A stretch of DNA of 64,000 nucleotides from Sphingobium cloacae (GCF_002355855.1 NZ_AP017655.1:1426001-1490000), one strand, 5' to 3'; positions 54,992 to 63,781 are shown, counted from the stretch's first letter. Notes: generated by a model from the sequence alone, not told the origin. Made by a program: numbers and translations.

Positions 54992-56476
54992 ATGATTATC
55001 AAAGGAGGCTCACGCGCCGGACCCCGCCAGCTTGCCGCCCACCTTCAGCGCACCGACACCAACGAGCGCATGGAGGTGCTGGAACTACACTCCGGCATCG
55101 ATGACCTGGCCGCGACCTTCCGCGACTGGCAAACCCTCTCGGAGGGCACGCGCGGCAAGAAGGGACTCTATCACGTCAATATCGACCCCGACGCCCGCTA
55201 TGACATGACGCCCCAGCAATGGGCGCGTGCCGTGGAGGTTCTGGAACAAGAACTCGGGCTGGACGGTCAGCCCCGCGCCGTCGTCCTGCACGAAAAGAAA
55301 GGCCGCCAGCACATCCATATCGTCTGGTGCCGCACCGACCTCGAAACCATGACCATGCGCTCGGATAGCAATAACTATCTCGCCCATGAGCGCGCCAGCC
55401 TCAAACTGGAACGCGAGTTCGGCCATGAGCATGTGCCGGGGAAACACGCGAAACGCGACCGCGCCAAGCAGCCGGAGTTCCCGCGCGCGGATGTCAGCCA
55501 TGCGGAGCATCAACAGGCCGAACGCAGCGGCCTTTCCACCCAAGAGCGGCGCGCGCAGCTCGCGGCGCTCAAATCATCCTGTGATAGCGGCATGGCGTTC
55601 AAGGCCGCCGTGGAAGAAACAGGCTATGTGCTGGCGCGGGGCGACAGCAAGGACTTCGTGCTCGTCGGGCCGGAGGGCAGCGTTTACAGCCTGAGCCGCG
55701 AACTCAAAATGAAGGCCGGCGAGGCGCGGGCCTTCATGGCGGATGTGGACCGCGATGCGCTCCCCACCGCCAGCGACGCCAAAGCCCAGCAGCGCGACCG
55801 GCAGAAGGATGCCGAGCCGCCCGCATTCGAGATGCAGCGCCCGCCCGTCGAAGATCTCGCGCCAGAGCCGGAGACGCAGGGCGAGATAACGGACGCGCAG
55901 GAGCAAGATTCCGGCGCACCGGAACTCGCCCCCGCCGTCGCGGCGGCATTGGCCGCGCGCGAACAGGCCGAGGCCGAGAAACTGGCCAAGTGGCATCATG
56001 CCGAATTGCGCCAGCTCCGGCATGTGCTCGTTCTTGAAGCGCGGGAAAAGATAGACGGCCTGCGCCGCCAGCAGCAGGCCGAGCGCGAGCGCTTCATCCG
56101 CGATGGAAAATTGTCCGGTATCGAGGGATATATCGAAGCCCTGCAAAACCGCCTCAATCCGGGGCGCGGTGCGGAGAAACGCCTTGAGCGTGAGACCGCA
56201 TGGAAACACCTGCACAAGCGGCAGGCCATCGAGCGCGCCGATCTTCGCACATTGCTCCGGCAGGACAGGGCCGAACACATCGCGGAACTGAAAGAACGCC
56301 ACGAACAGCAGCGACGCGATCAACAGGCGGGGTTTGCGCGGGAGCGCATCCGCTATGCGGAAGATTCAGCCCGCGCGGCGCGATTGCTCGCGCAGGTCGA
56401 AGAAGACCGCCGCGAGGCAGAGCGGCGACGGCAGGAGGGGCGCGCGGCGGAACCGCCGCCAAGACCCGCAAAGTAA
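54992..56476 (+). CDS. Relaxase / mobilization nuclease (MobA/VirD2-like)
   Basis: 494 residues. It nicks oriT and pilots the strand. MIIKGGSRAGPRQLAAHLQR opening and motif III GRQHIHIVWCR (about 104-113, His-x-His metal ligands) define a MOBP-like relaxase of the alphaproteobacterial element type. The classical N-terminal Tyr motif is not obvious; YHVNIDP (about 60) is near. From about 300 it is a long charged coiled coil (EREQ-rich). The coding pattern continues past the stop in another frame (see 56590). Confidence 0.88.
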   Translation: MIIKGGSRAGPRQLAAHLQRTDTNERMEVLELHSGIDDLAATFRDWQTLSEGTRGKKGLYHVNIDPDARYDMTPQQWARAVEVLEQELGLDGQPRAVVLHEKKGRQHIHIVWCRTDLETMTMRSDSNNYLAHERASLKLEREFGHEHVPGKHAKRDRAKQPEFPRADVSHAEHQQAERSGLSTQERRAQLAALKSSCDSGMAFKAAVEETGYVLARGDSKDFVLVGPEGSVYSLSRELKMKAGEARAFMADVDRDALPTASDAKAQQRDRQKDAEPPAFEMQRPPVEDLAPEPETQGEITDAQEQDSGAPELAPAVAAALAAREQAEAEKLAKWHHAELRQLRHVLVLEAREKIDGLRRQQQAERERFIRDGKLSGIEGYIEALQNRLNPGRGAEKRLERETAWKHLHKRQAIERADLRTLLRQDRAEHIAELKERHEQQRRDQQAGFARERIRYAEDSARAARLLAQVEEDRREAERRRQEGRAAEPPPRPAK

Positions 56477-56589
56477 GCGGCTCGCGTTTCCTGCAACCAG
56501 AACCGGGCCGCAAGAAAAGGAAGAAAAAGGTTGCCACAGGTCAGCAGGGCGAAGCCGCCGCCGAAGGGCTATTTGGCTGGCTTCCCGAT

Positions 56590-56988
56590 ATGGCCGCGAT
56601 ATCCGCCGCCGTGTCGCGCTTCCTGCATCTGGACGCTGCGCCGTCGCCGGAACAGGTGGATACAGGCGCGACCGCGAAGGACAGCGAAGGGTTTGAAGAC
56701 CCGCCCGAGCTTGTGCCCACGTTCATACCGACCGTGCGGCGCGTGCTCTCGCGTTTCATGAATCCGGCCAAGAAGCGCAGCGTGAAAAACCGCCGTGCGC
56801 GCGGCCTTCGCGCGCTACTTGCGCGTACAGGATTCAGGTCGAAATTCCTCGGGCAGCCATCTCCGCCGCCTGCACCGAAACCCCTACCTCCACCGCCGCC
56901 GAAGTCGGCACAGCAAACACCCGCATCGCCATCATCACCTAAGCCGCCATCGCTGCGCGGGAAATTCAACAAGCCTATGGGGCCGTAG
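56590..56988 (+). CDS. Hypothetical protein or displaced relaxase C-terminus
   Basis: 132 residues from ATG 56590, but coding-like GC3 extends upstream to about 56477 in the same frame with no start codon (…RKKRKKKVATGQQGEAAAEG). The reading is basic with helical FIPTVRRVLSRFMNPAKK and a long Pro-rich end (PPPAPKPLPPPPPKS). The frame lies -1 relative to the relaxase, so a frameshift near 56470 would fuse it to the relaxase. Start and independence uncertain. Confidence 0.5.
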   Translation: MAAISAAVSRFLHLDAAPSPEQVDTGATAKDSEGFEDPPELVPTFIPTVRRVLSRFMNPAKKRSVKNRRARGLRALLARTGFRSKFLGQPSPPPAPKPLPPPPPKSAQQTPASPSSPKPPSLRGKFNKPMGP

Positions 56989-57006
56989 CCGAATTGACGG
57001 AGAAGA

Positions 57007-57040
57007 CCGCCAGCGGCTTCCCGCTGGCGGCTTTCTCTTG
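57007..57040 (+). terminator. Terminator after relaxase transcript
   Basis: Perfect 10-bp stem CCGCCAGCGG / CCGCTGGCGG with CTTC loop followed by CTTTCTCTTG, between converging genes. Confidence 0.8.
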
Positions 57041-57050
57041 CGGGCAGGGC

Positions 57051-57239
57051 TTAAAAGCCCGGCCCTTTGACGCGGCGCGTGATGATCGCGCGGTTGATGT
57101 TTTCCAGCGAGGCCAGCGCATTCGCGCGCTCGGTGGTGGCGGGCTCGGTGAAGGCCAGTTCCTGCTGCACACGGTAGAATTTGGAGTGCAGAGCGGTTTC
57201 CGGCAGGTTCTCAAGTTCGGAAGCGACAATGAGGCGCAT
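57051..57239 (-). CDS. Small hypothetical element protein
   Basis: 62 residues, helical. LIVASELENLPETALHSKFY and ERANALASLENINRAIITRR suggest a small helical regulator or structural protein conserved in sphingomonad mobile elements. ATG at 57239 has SD GGGAGAC. Function unknown. Confidence 0.68.
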   Translation of the reverse strand: MRLIVASELENLPETALHSKFYRVQQELAFTEPATTERANALASLENINRAIITRRVKGPGF

Positions 57240-57521
57240 GGGCTGTCTCCCTATTGCTTGAGGCCGCAACCACTACGGCCTTTCATGCCCCCGATGACGC
57301 CAGCGCGATTGCCGGGGGCATCCGAAGGACCGCAACGGAGAGAAGGAGCCCGCACGGGCTTGCGCCCAGCAGGCAAAACCGCTGGCAGGGTGCATGATGA
57401 ATAGGACGTATGGAGGTGGACGGTAGGGAGACTTCTCCGCACCGGTTTCTGACTTGTCCCGAACCTCGATACCGCTGGAGCAAAAACCGCGTGCATTCTA
57501 TCGGCGCGCGGTTGGAAGCAC
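57240..57521 (-). ncRNA. Noncoding hairpin-rich region D
   Basis: 282 bp upstream of the small gene at 57239. Stems: AGGCCG/CGGCCT (57261/57276), ATGCCCCC/GGGGGCAT (57285/57314), AGCCCG/CGGGCT (57347/57355), CCAGC/GCTGG (57366/57381), CCGCG/CGCGG (57487/57507). Similar in style to leaders A-C but less dense. Typed as possible structured leader only. Confidence 0.4.
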
Positions 57522-57941
57522 TCAAGCCCTGAGCATGTTCGCCGCCCGCGTGTAGTTGGACGCCTCGTAGAGCGTCCAAGCGCCGCCCGCGATGAACACG
57601 ACGCCGATCAGGAACACCAGCGTCATCACGCCGAGCGCGATGAACGTCGCGCCCATCAGATAGCCGACCGTCGTCGGGATGCTGTAGACGGCCCGCGTCT
57701 TGTCGTTGCGCAGCGCCAGCGCCTTGAACACGCCATTCTTCTCGCGTCCTGCCAGCGTCACTTCATCCCCATCGCGGATATCCGGCACATCAGCCAGTTT
57801 GATTTGCGCGGAGCGCTCGCCCACCCGAAACGCGATGACCTGTCCGGTTTTCACGGAGCCGCCATTGCGGCCCACCGTGCCGCGCGTTTCAGTCGAATGA
57901 CGGATGCCGCTGACGGTTCCGCACAGTGTAGTCAGTCCCAT
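57522..57941 (-). CDS. Hypothetical membrane protein
   Basis: 139 residues: a soluble N-terminal beta-rich part (VGRNGGSVKTGQVIAFRVGE ... DIRDGDEVTLAGREKNG, OB-like) followed by two membrane helices (about 85-125). ATG at 57941. Two further minus-strand envelope genes lie upstream. Function unknown. Confidence 0.7.
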   Translation of the reverse strand: MGLTTLCGTVSGIRHSTETRGTVGRNGGSVKTGQVIAFRVGERSAQIKLADVPDIRDGDEVTLAGREKNGVFKALALRNDKTRAVYSIPTTVGYLMGATFIALGVMTLVFLIGVVFIAGGAWTLYEASNYTRAANMLRA

Positions 57942-57960
57942 ATCATCCCCTTCATTCCTG

Positions 57961-58761
57961 CTACAGCTTCGGCGCTTGCGCCTGCGCATCCGCCTTGCGC
58001 TTGGCCTCGGCCTTGAGGCCGTTCACCCATTGGCTACTGCGTATCTCCGCCGACCACACCGCCCCGAGGTCGATGAGGGAGGCTTTGGCCGCGCGTACCG
58101 GCCCGCTCCAAATCCCATAGGTATAGGTAAGCACCTGCCCGCAGGCGGCGGGATCGCTGGCCAGCGTCAGGCCGAGGGATTGATACCGGCGTTCATTCTG
58201 GAACGTCGGGACAATCCGGTTGCGGGAGAGTTCGTGCCCGACATAGGGGCGATTGCCCCGGCGGGTGAAAGCGCAGCGCGGCTTGCCTGCTTCTTCCCAA
58301 ACAAGCTGGTGCGGCTCGGCAAAGGACGGCTGGCCGTATTTAGCGAGAAGGCCTGCGCGGAATTGCTGCTGAGTCGGCGGGTTTTGCGTATGCGCGAGAT
58401 TGGGGCGCTCAATGGCGATGACGCGCGGCTCGGACGGCGGCGTCGCGAAATACACAATGAACAGTTCAAACCCGCCGCCCGCAGGCTGAACTTCCAGTCT
58501 GTCGAGAAATTCCGGCGTCGAAAGATTCTCCGGCCTGCCTTCTCCGGCAGCGTAATTATAGCGCGAGGTCGTACGGATAATCCGCATACTCGGGTCGAAG
58601 GCCGTCAGCGCCGCGCGGGCTTCCGCTTCCGTCATGCCGATGCGCACCCCCGCCATGTCCATCTTGGCCGCAGGTGTGGACGCGGTTTGTGCAAAGGCGG
58701 GCGTGAGCGTGGTCAAAGCCGCGCCGATAAAAGCAGAACAAAGCGCAGCCCTTCGCTGCAT
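57961..58761 (-). CDS. Hypothetical secreted protein
   Basis: 266 residues with a Sec signal (AALCSAFIGAALTTLTPAFA). The VRIGMTEAEARAAL segment is the motif of small envelope proteins with SmpA/BLIP-like repeats. Middle contains PTQQQFRAGLLAKYGQPSFA and two Cys that may pair. Part of a three-gene envelope cluster. Confidence 0.72.
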   Translation of the reverse strand: MQRRAALCSAFIGAALTTLTPAFAQTASTPAAKMDMAGVRIGMTEAEARAALTAFDPSMRIIRTTSRYNYAAGEGRPENLSTPEFLDRLEVQPAGGGFELFIVYFATPPSEPRVIAIERPNLAHTQNPPTQQQFRAGLLAKYGQPSFAEPHQLVWEEAGKPRCAFTRRGNRPYVGHELSRNRIVPTFQNERRYQSLGLTLASDPAACGQVLTYTYGIWSGPVRAAKASLIDLGAVWSAEIRSSQWVNGLKAEAKRKADAQAQAPKL

Positions 58762-58800
58762 CGGGAATCTCCTTACAGGGTATGGATGGAGACGGCAGGC

Positions 58801-59385
58801 TCAGCCCGTCACGTCGCTGATATCGTTGGCGCGCCAGTCGGGCGGCATGGTCGATTGCGCGCAATAGCGGGCGCTGCGCTCCCAGCCGTGCTCGCTCTTG
58901 GCGGTGAAGGCCGTATCCCCCGTAACGGTGTAGATGGAGGTGCTGGTTTCCGGCGGGGCGCTGTCCTGCAAGTCCCCGCAGGCTTCCGTCACGCGGTAGG
59001 TGTTCGGCCCTGTTTGCTCGATTTTCTTGAACTCGCAGAAATCCCGCGCGCCGCCGATGCCTTCACGGCGCAGCAGCGTTGTGGTGGCGTTGGAGGCTTG
59101 GCCGCACGGGGTATCGCTCTCGACGTAATAACCGCGCTTGAGCGGCAGCGCCGCGATGGTGGCCGCTTGCGCCTTGGCCGGAACGGCTTCTGGTATCGCG
59201 GGCGCGGCGGCTTGGTTTGCGGCGGCATCGACTTCAGCGGCAGCCATGCCCGCCGTGTTGCCGGACTCTGCCTCTACCGCGCTCTCCGTGGCGGCGGTAT
59301 TCTCCGCTGTCGCGGCGTTCTGGCCGCAGGCGGCAAGCCCCGCCGCGAGCAGCAACGGCACGACAAGGGAACGGGTTTTGCTCAT
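58801..59385 (-). CDS. Hypothetical lipoprotein
   Basis: 194 residues. Signal with lipobox LAAGLAACGQNAA; Ala/Glu-rich linker; a C-terminal domain with several Cys (ESDTPCGQASNATT, RDFCEFKKIEQTG, TEACGDLQDS) likely in disulfides. ATG at 59385 chosen as it begins the signal. Function unknown. Confidence 0.72.
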   Translation of the reverse strand: MSKTRSLVVPLLLAAGLAACGQNAATAENTAATESAVEAESGNTAGMAAAEVDAAANQAAAPAIPEAVPAKAQAATIAALPLKRGYYVESDTPCGQASNATTTLLRREGIGGARDFCEFKKIEQTGPNTYRVTEACGDLQDSAPPETSTSIYTVTGDTAFTAKSEHGWERSARYCAQSTMPPDWRANDISDVTG

Positions 59386-59575
59386 GACATCTCCGCGCGT
59401 GAAAATCCTTCCCGCTATGGTTAAGGTGGCGCGGAGGCCCATTCGTCCCCTAAACAGGGGAGAAATCACGCAGCCTTGAGCAATGCCGCCGTGCAGCGTT
59501 GTTCATGCGGGGTTATTTGAAGAGCGGATAAGGTTGACTTTGTAACCGCATAAATACGGGGAGCGTTACGCGGCC

Positions 59576-60718
59576 ATGCTGTCCCAAGAAGTCCTTGAAC
59601 CCCGTCTTTCGGGACTGATTGCGCATCTATACGATGCAGCGGTGGACGATAGCCTTTGGGCGGGAACAGCGACGCGCATTGCGGAAACGCTCGGCTCGAC
59701 CAGCACCGTTCTTAAACTGCACGGCGACAATGCCCGCGTGAATTTGCTGGAATGCACGGACAACCTGATGGTGTCCGAGCGGGAACAGGCATGGGCCGAC
59801 GACTGGCACCGCAAGGACTTATGGGTAGAGCGCAGCGTGGCCTATGGCATGCAGCGTATCATCACCGATGAGGATTTGGTGACCCCCGAGGAGCAGGCGC
59901 GCAGCGGCTTCTATCAGGATTGGCTCCGGCATCTGGATATTCATCACATGCTCGGGGCGGTATTCCCCGCAGCAGACGGCGCTATTGGCGTTCTCGGCAT
60001 CCACAGGCCGCAGGGTGCGGGAGCCTATACCAACCACGAACGGAAGCAGGCGGCACTGGTGCTGCCGCACTTGCAGCGGGCGCTGCGCCTTGGGCAGCGG
60101 TTTGCGGCGGTATCCCAATCCCATGCCGCCGCCTTGGAGGCGCTCGACAGGCTGGATACGGGCGTGCTGATGGTGGACGGCGCGGGCTGCGTTATTCAGG
60201 CGAGCAGCATGGCGGAGCGACTGTTGCGCGAGAATGCGGAGCTTGCGGTTATTCGCGGACGGCTGGCGCTGCGCCCGCCAGCCCTTCACGACAAGTTGCT
60301 GGCGCTGGTGCGCGGGGCGATGGATACCGCGCGGGGCAAGATTGCCAATCCCGGCGCGGCGCTGTCCGTTCCGCGTCCGCATCGCATGCCGCTGGCCCTT
60401 GAGGTTGCCCCCTTGCGCCCCTCGGCTTCCGCCTTTGGCGAACAGAGGCCTGCCGTGCTGGTGTTCATCCGCGACCCCCAAGCGCCGATTGAGGTTACGC
60501 GGCTTCGCGAACTCTTTGGTTTAACACGCACCGAAGGTGCCGTTGCCGCCGCACTCGGGCGGGGAGCATCGCTTGAAGATATCGCGGTAACTATGGGCAT
60601 CGAGCTTTCGACCGTGCGCAGCCATCTCAAACGCATCCTCGCCAAGACGGGCACCCATCGGCAAGCGGAAGCGGTGGCATTGCTGGCGCGGAGCACCCCA
60701 GCAAGTTCCAGTCACTAG
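59576..60718 (+). CDS. LuxR-type HTH transcriptional regulator
   Basis: 380 residues. The C-terminal HTH (LFGLTRTEGAVAAALGRGAS, then IAVTMGIELSTVRSHLKRILAKTGTHRQ) is a LuxR/FixJ DNA-binding domain; the N-terminal ~300 residues look like PAS/GAF-style sensors (LDTGVLMVDGAGCVIQASSM). Divergent from the envelope cluster (190 bp between starts), so it may control it. Ligand unknown. Confidence 0.82.
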   Translation: MLSQEVLEPRLSGLIAHLYDAAVDDSLWAGTATRIAETLGSTSTVLKLHGDNARVNLLECTDNLMVSEREQAWADDWHRKDLWVERSVAYGMQRIITDEDLVTPEEQARSGFYQDWLRHLDIHHMLGAVFPAADGAIGVLGIHRPQGAGAYTNHERKQAALVLPHLQRALRLGQRFAAVSQSHAAALEALDRLDTGVLMVDGAGCVIQASSMAERLLRENAELAVIRGRLALRPPALHDKLLALVRGAMDTARGKIANPGAALSVPRPHRMPLALEVAPLRPSASAFGEQRPAVLVFIRDPQAPIEVTRLRELFGLTRTEGAVAAALGRGASLEDIAVTMGIELSTVRSHLKRILAKTGTHRQAEAVALLARSTPASSSH

Positions 60719-60750
60719 TTGCTCATTCAATCCTTGTGCTCAAGCAAATA

Positions 60751-61524
60751 TCAGGGCTTGAGGATAATCCCCTGACCTGTGGGCAGAGAAGCGACTGATA
60801 CAGAATGGCTTCTAGCGAATTCATCCCACATATCCTGTTGTAGACGGCATTTTGTGAAGGCGTAATCGTCAAGAACGACAATTGCCCCTGAAACCAGCTT
60901 CGGCCAAAGCGCATCAATGCATGCTTTTTCGTAGGTTGCGTTGTTAAGGTCGATCGAAAGGTATGCGATCTTCTTGATATCGGCCTTTTCTAAAGTGCCA
61001 GGAAGCTCCCCTCTAACCAGAGAACAGTTTGGGAAGCTTTTAAAAGCCTTTTGGACGTCATTGAATATATCTCGGCGATGGTAATCCTTATTGTAGGATT
61101 TGGCGACCGCCGCTTCGTCCGAATTTAGCCCTGTCACAGGAACACCTGACCACGTATCGAATAGCCAGAAATGTCTATCTTGTTTTGACCAGTCGAGCGC
61201 ACGGCATATAACACCCGAAAATATTCCAGTGTGCACTCCGCATTCAACGAAATCACCTTCTCTATTCAGGCCATTTTGCGCTGCCCAAAGAGCAATATGA
61301 GCACGCCACCTAACATCCGGGGCCTTCTCGCCAGTCATCCTTTTTATTTCATATGCCGTGGCATCCCAAGCGCTCGCAAAGAGATCATCCTCTAAAAACT
61401 TTGTGGATTTTCCTTTAGTTCCGAATCCATCTCCTCGATAATCGCATTTCATCGAGAATGGTCGCTTTGAAACGCCAATCTTGTAAAGAAATGAATGTCT
61501 CTTTGTATTAGTGTTACTTTCCAT
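60751..61524 (-). CDS. TylF/macrocin O-methyltransferase-like protein
   Basis: 257 residues. GDFVECGVHTGIFSGVICRA (SAM motif), FWLFDTWSGVP, AYLSIDLNNATYEKACIDAL and VLDDYAFTKC are diagnostic of the TylF family of metal-dependent O-methyltransferases, often acting on sugars or polysaccharides. Codon use and base composition are far more AT-rich than neighbours, suggesting recent transfer. Start ATG 61524 (GTG 61527 also possible). Confidence 0.82.
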   Translation of the reverse strand: MESNTNTKRHSFLYKIGVSKRPFSMKCDYRGDGFGTKGKSTKFLEDDLFASAWDATAYEIKRMTGEKAPDVRWRAHIALWAAQNGLNREGDFVECGVHTGIFSGVICRALDWSKQDRHFWLFDTWSGVPVTGLNSDEAAVAKSYNKDYHRRDIFNDVQKAFKSFPNCSLVRGELPGTLEKADIKKIAYLSIDLNNATYEKACIDALWPKLVSGAIVVLDDYAFTKCRLQQDMWDEFARSHSVSVASLPTGQGIILKP

Positions 61525-62009
61525 CACGCGCTTCTCATATTTTATGAATTATATTTTCTTTAAGCTACATGATGATAATTCAATTGTAAAAATTTATATT
61601 TCTCATTTTATTTAGATATTATTGATAATAATCATCCGATTTTACGTCGTGCGAAATGCCCGAACCGGGCTCTATGGCGCTGGCTGTGCAATAGCGCCAC
61701 CAAGCCACCGAAGGCGTCTTGGCCAGTCGGTGACGATCCCTCGTGCGAGGCTGCCCGTGGCAGCTGGCAGACGCGGCAGAAGCACCGCGATCCCTTCATT
61801 CTGGCGGCTATGGCCGCCTTGCGTTCGGGGCGTGCCGCCCCCTTGCTGTCAAGACCAAGCCCTTGAGGGCGGAAAACGCTCGACCGTGTAGTCGCTGCGT
61901 TCCGGCCCGCACCTTCGACCGTTTTCCGGTCCTGACAGCAGAACCCCCGCTCATTGCCGCGTGGCTAGTCGGTTGCATGCGCAACCCATCAGCCAAGGAA
62001 GAAAAGGCA
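61525..62009 (+). ncRNA. Noncoding AT-rich spacer and hairpin-array leader C before ardC
   Basis: 485 bp. 61525-61650 is AT-rich. From 61658 a run of stems: GCCCG/CGGGC 61658, TGGCGC/GCGCCA 61675, CACCGA/TCGGTG 61706, CCTCG/CGAGG 61739, GCTGCC/GGCAGC 61750, CGCGG/CCGCG 61772, GGCGGC/GCCGCC 61803, GGGGCG/CGCCCC 61827, TCAAG/CTTGA 61849, CGAC/GTCG 61881, GACCG/CGGTC 61917, GGTTGC/GCAACC 61971. It ends at the SD of ardC (AAGGAAGAAAAGG). Typed ncRNA as possible structured leader. Confidence 0.55.
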
Positions 62010-62909
62010 ATGAAACAGGATGTTTATGAACGTGTAACCGCCCATATCGTGACCGCATTGGAAAATGGCGTCCGTCCGTGGTTTCAGCCGTGGAACGCCG
62101 AGCATGCCGCTGGCCGGATTACCCGTCCTTTGCGGTCTAATGGCCAGCCCTACCGTGGAATCAATGTCCTGATGCTGTGGGGCGCAGCGTGCGAGCGCGG
62201 CTATAACGCGCCGATCTGGATGACCTACAAACAGGCGCAGGAGCTTGGCGGCAACGTCCGCAAGGGCGAGAAGGGCAATCTTGTCGTGTACGCCAACACC
62301 ATCACCAAAACCGAAACCGATGAAAACGGGCAGGAATCCGAGCGCGATATTCCTTTTATGAAGGGCTATACCGTGTTCAACGTGGAGCAGGTGGAAGGAT
62401 TGCCCGCGCATTTCTATGCGCTGGCCGAGCGTCCCGCCGATACCGTGCAGCGCATCGCGCATGCGGAGGCTTTCTTTGCTGCGACCCGTGCGGATATTCG
62501 CCACGGCGGCAGCCGAGCATTTTTCAGCCCCGCACAGGACTTTGTGCAAATGCCGCCCTTTGAAGCCTTCCGCGAGGCCGAAGCCTATTACGCCACCCTT
62601 GCCCATGAAATGACCCACTGGACGAAAGGCGCGAACCGCTTGGAGCGAGATTTTGGCCGCAAGCGCTGGGGCGATGAAGGCTATGCGATGGAAGAGCTTG
62701 TCGCAGAGCTTGGCGCGGCTTTCCTTTGCGCCGACCTTTCCTTGTCGCCTCGACCCCGCGACGAACACGCCGCCTATATTGGCAACTGGCTCAAGGTGCT
62801 GAAGGAGGACAAGCGCGCCATCTTCAGCGCCGCCGCCCATGCGCAGCGCGCCGCTGATTATCTCCACAGCTTGCAGCCGCAACCCGACGCATTGCAGGAC
62901 GCCGCCTGA
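62010..62909 (+). CDS. ardC: ArdC-family antirestriction protein
   Basis: 299 residues. N-terminal ssDNA-binding ArdC_N domain (ERVTAHIVTALENGVRPWFQ ... PYRGINVLMLW) and C-terminal zincin-like domain with HEMTHW (about 200; HExxH) and ELVAELGAAFLC (third ligand Glu). Homologues on conjugative plasmids protect incoming single-stranded DNA from host nucleases and restriction. Preceded by hairpin array C. Confidence 0.92.
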   Translation: MKQDVYERVTAHIVTALENGVRPWFQPWNAEHAAGRITRPLRSNGQPYRGINVLMLWGAACERGYNAPIWMTYKQAQELGGNVRKGEKGNLVVYANTITKTETDENGQESERDIPFMKGYTVFNVEQVEGLPAHFYALAERPADTVQRIAHAEAFFAATRADIRHGGSRAFFSPAQDFVQMPPFEAFREAEAYYATLAHEMTHWTKGANRLERDFGRKRWGDEGYAMEELVAELGAAFLCADLSLSPRPRDEHAAYIGNWLKVLKEDKRAIFSAAAHAQRAADYLHSLQPQPDALQDAA

Positions 62910-62918
62910 AACGGCAAC

Positions 62919-62980
62919 GCCGGAGGGGCGACCCTCCGGCATCTGGCGGAGCCGCCGTCATGGTAAACGGCGGCTATTTC
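62919..62980 (+). terminator. Tandem terminator hairpins after ardC
   Basis: Stem GCCGGAGGG-GCGA-CCCTCCGGC (62919-62940), then GCCGCCGT / ACGGCGGC (62951/62967) followed by TATTTCTTA. Confidence 0.75.
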
Positions 62981-63045
62981 TTATCCCGCCCAACCCACCC
63001 CTGAGTAGGCGGCGCGACCTTTGGGCCGCGCCGGACAGAAGGCTT

Positions 63046-63270
63046 TCAGCCCTGATAATCCTCGAAGCCGCGCTCGCGCTTGCGCGGCACATCTTTATGG
63101 CCGCTACACAGCCAGCAGGAGCAAGGGCGGCAATGCGTAGAGGCATTGCGCCCGACCGCGCGCGGCGAATGCGCAGGCGCATCGGAGAGGCCGCGCGACC
63201 ACAGCTTCATGACACGGCGTGCCCGCGCTTTCATCCGCTCCTCGTCTTGTCTGCGCCTTGCCCGTGCCAT
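63046..63270 (-). CDS. Small Cys-rich hypothetical protein
   Basis: 74 residues, strongly basic, with a CxCxxC-like cluster (HCRPCSCWLCSGHKD) that may bind zinc. Similar tiny Cys-His proteins accompany RNA or element functions in alphaproteobacteria. ATG at 63270 with AAGG upstream. Function unknown. The 211 bp to 63482 show nothing else recognised. Confidence 0.55.
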   Translation of the reverse strand: MARARRRQDEERMKARARRVMKLWSRGLSDAPAHSPRAVGRNASTHCRPCSCWLCSGHKDVPRKRERGFEDYQG

Positions 63271-63481
63271 TGCTACCTTGCCGATTTTTCGCTGTGCCCG
63301 CCGATACTTGGCATAATGAGTTATCTGACTGTATTTGAAAGAATATTATAGAGATTTGCGGCTACATTCGAGAATGTCTCGACAACGATTCGATAGGCAA
63401 GTCCGGCTGACGCTGCGGCCCATAAAGTCGTAACCGTATGGCGTAACTTGACGCCGAACGCAAGGCTCGGTAGCCTGAGCC

Positions 63482-63772
63482 ATGAAGATCGGAAGCGTGA
63501 TCCACGCAGGGTTGCAGCGGCTCATCGAAGGCGATGATGTCAGCGGGTTCCAGCCCGCCGTTGCCTCTGAAATCCGGCGCATGTTGTCCTTCCTCCAGGA
63601 CATGGAGAACGAGGGCAATTTGCGGACCATGCCGAACTGGAAAGCAGACCTGCTGACCGGCGAGCGCAAGCATACATGGAGCCTTTACGTCACCTCGCAC
63701 TGCCGGATGACGTTTCGGATCAACCACGACGAAATCGAGATCATCGACCTCGATCTCGAAGATGACCACTAG
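63482..63772 (+). CDS. higB: HigB-like RelE/ParE-family toxin
   Basis: 96 residues. RLIEGDDVSGFQPAVASEIR ... LLTGERKHTWSLYVTSHCRM and FRINHDEIEIIDLDLEDDH fit the HigB/killer-protein branch of ribosome-dependent mRNA interferases. Toxin gene before antitoxin, the HigBA order. It may stabilise the element. Confidence 0.85.
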   Translation: MKIGSVIHAGLQRLIEGDDVSGFQPAVASEIRRMLSFLQDMENEGNLRTMPNWKADLLTGERKHTWSLYVTSHCRMTFRINHDEIEIIDLDLEDDH

Positions 63773-63781
63773 GAGGCCGCT

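Noticed and set aside
56200..56589. Upstream extension of the 56590 gene
   Set aside because: Before about 56477 it overlaps the relaxase in a noncoding-like Arg/Gly-rich frame; no start codon between 56477 and 56590.
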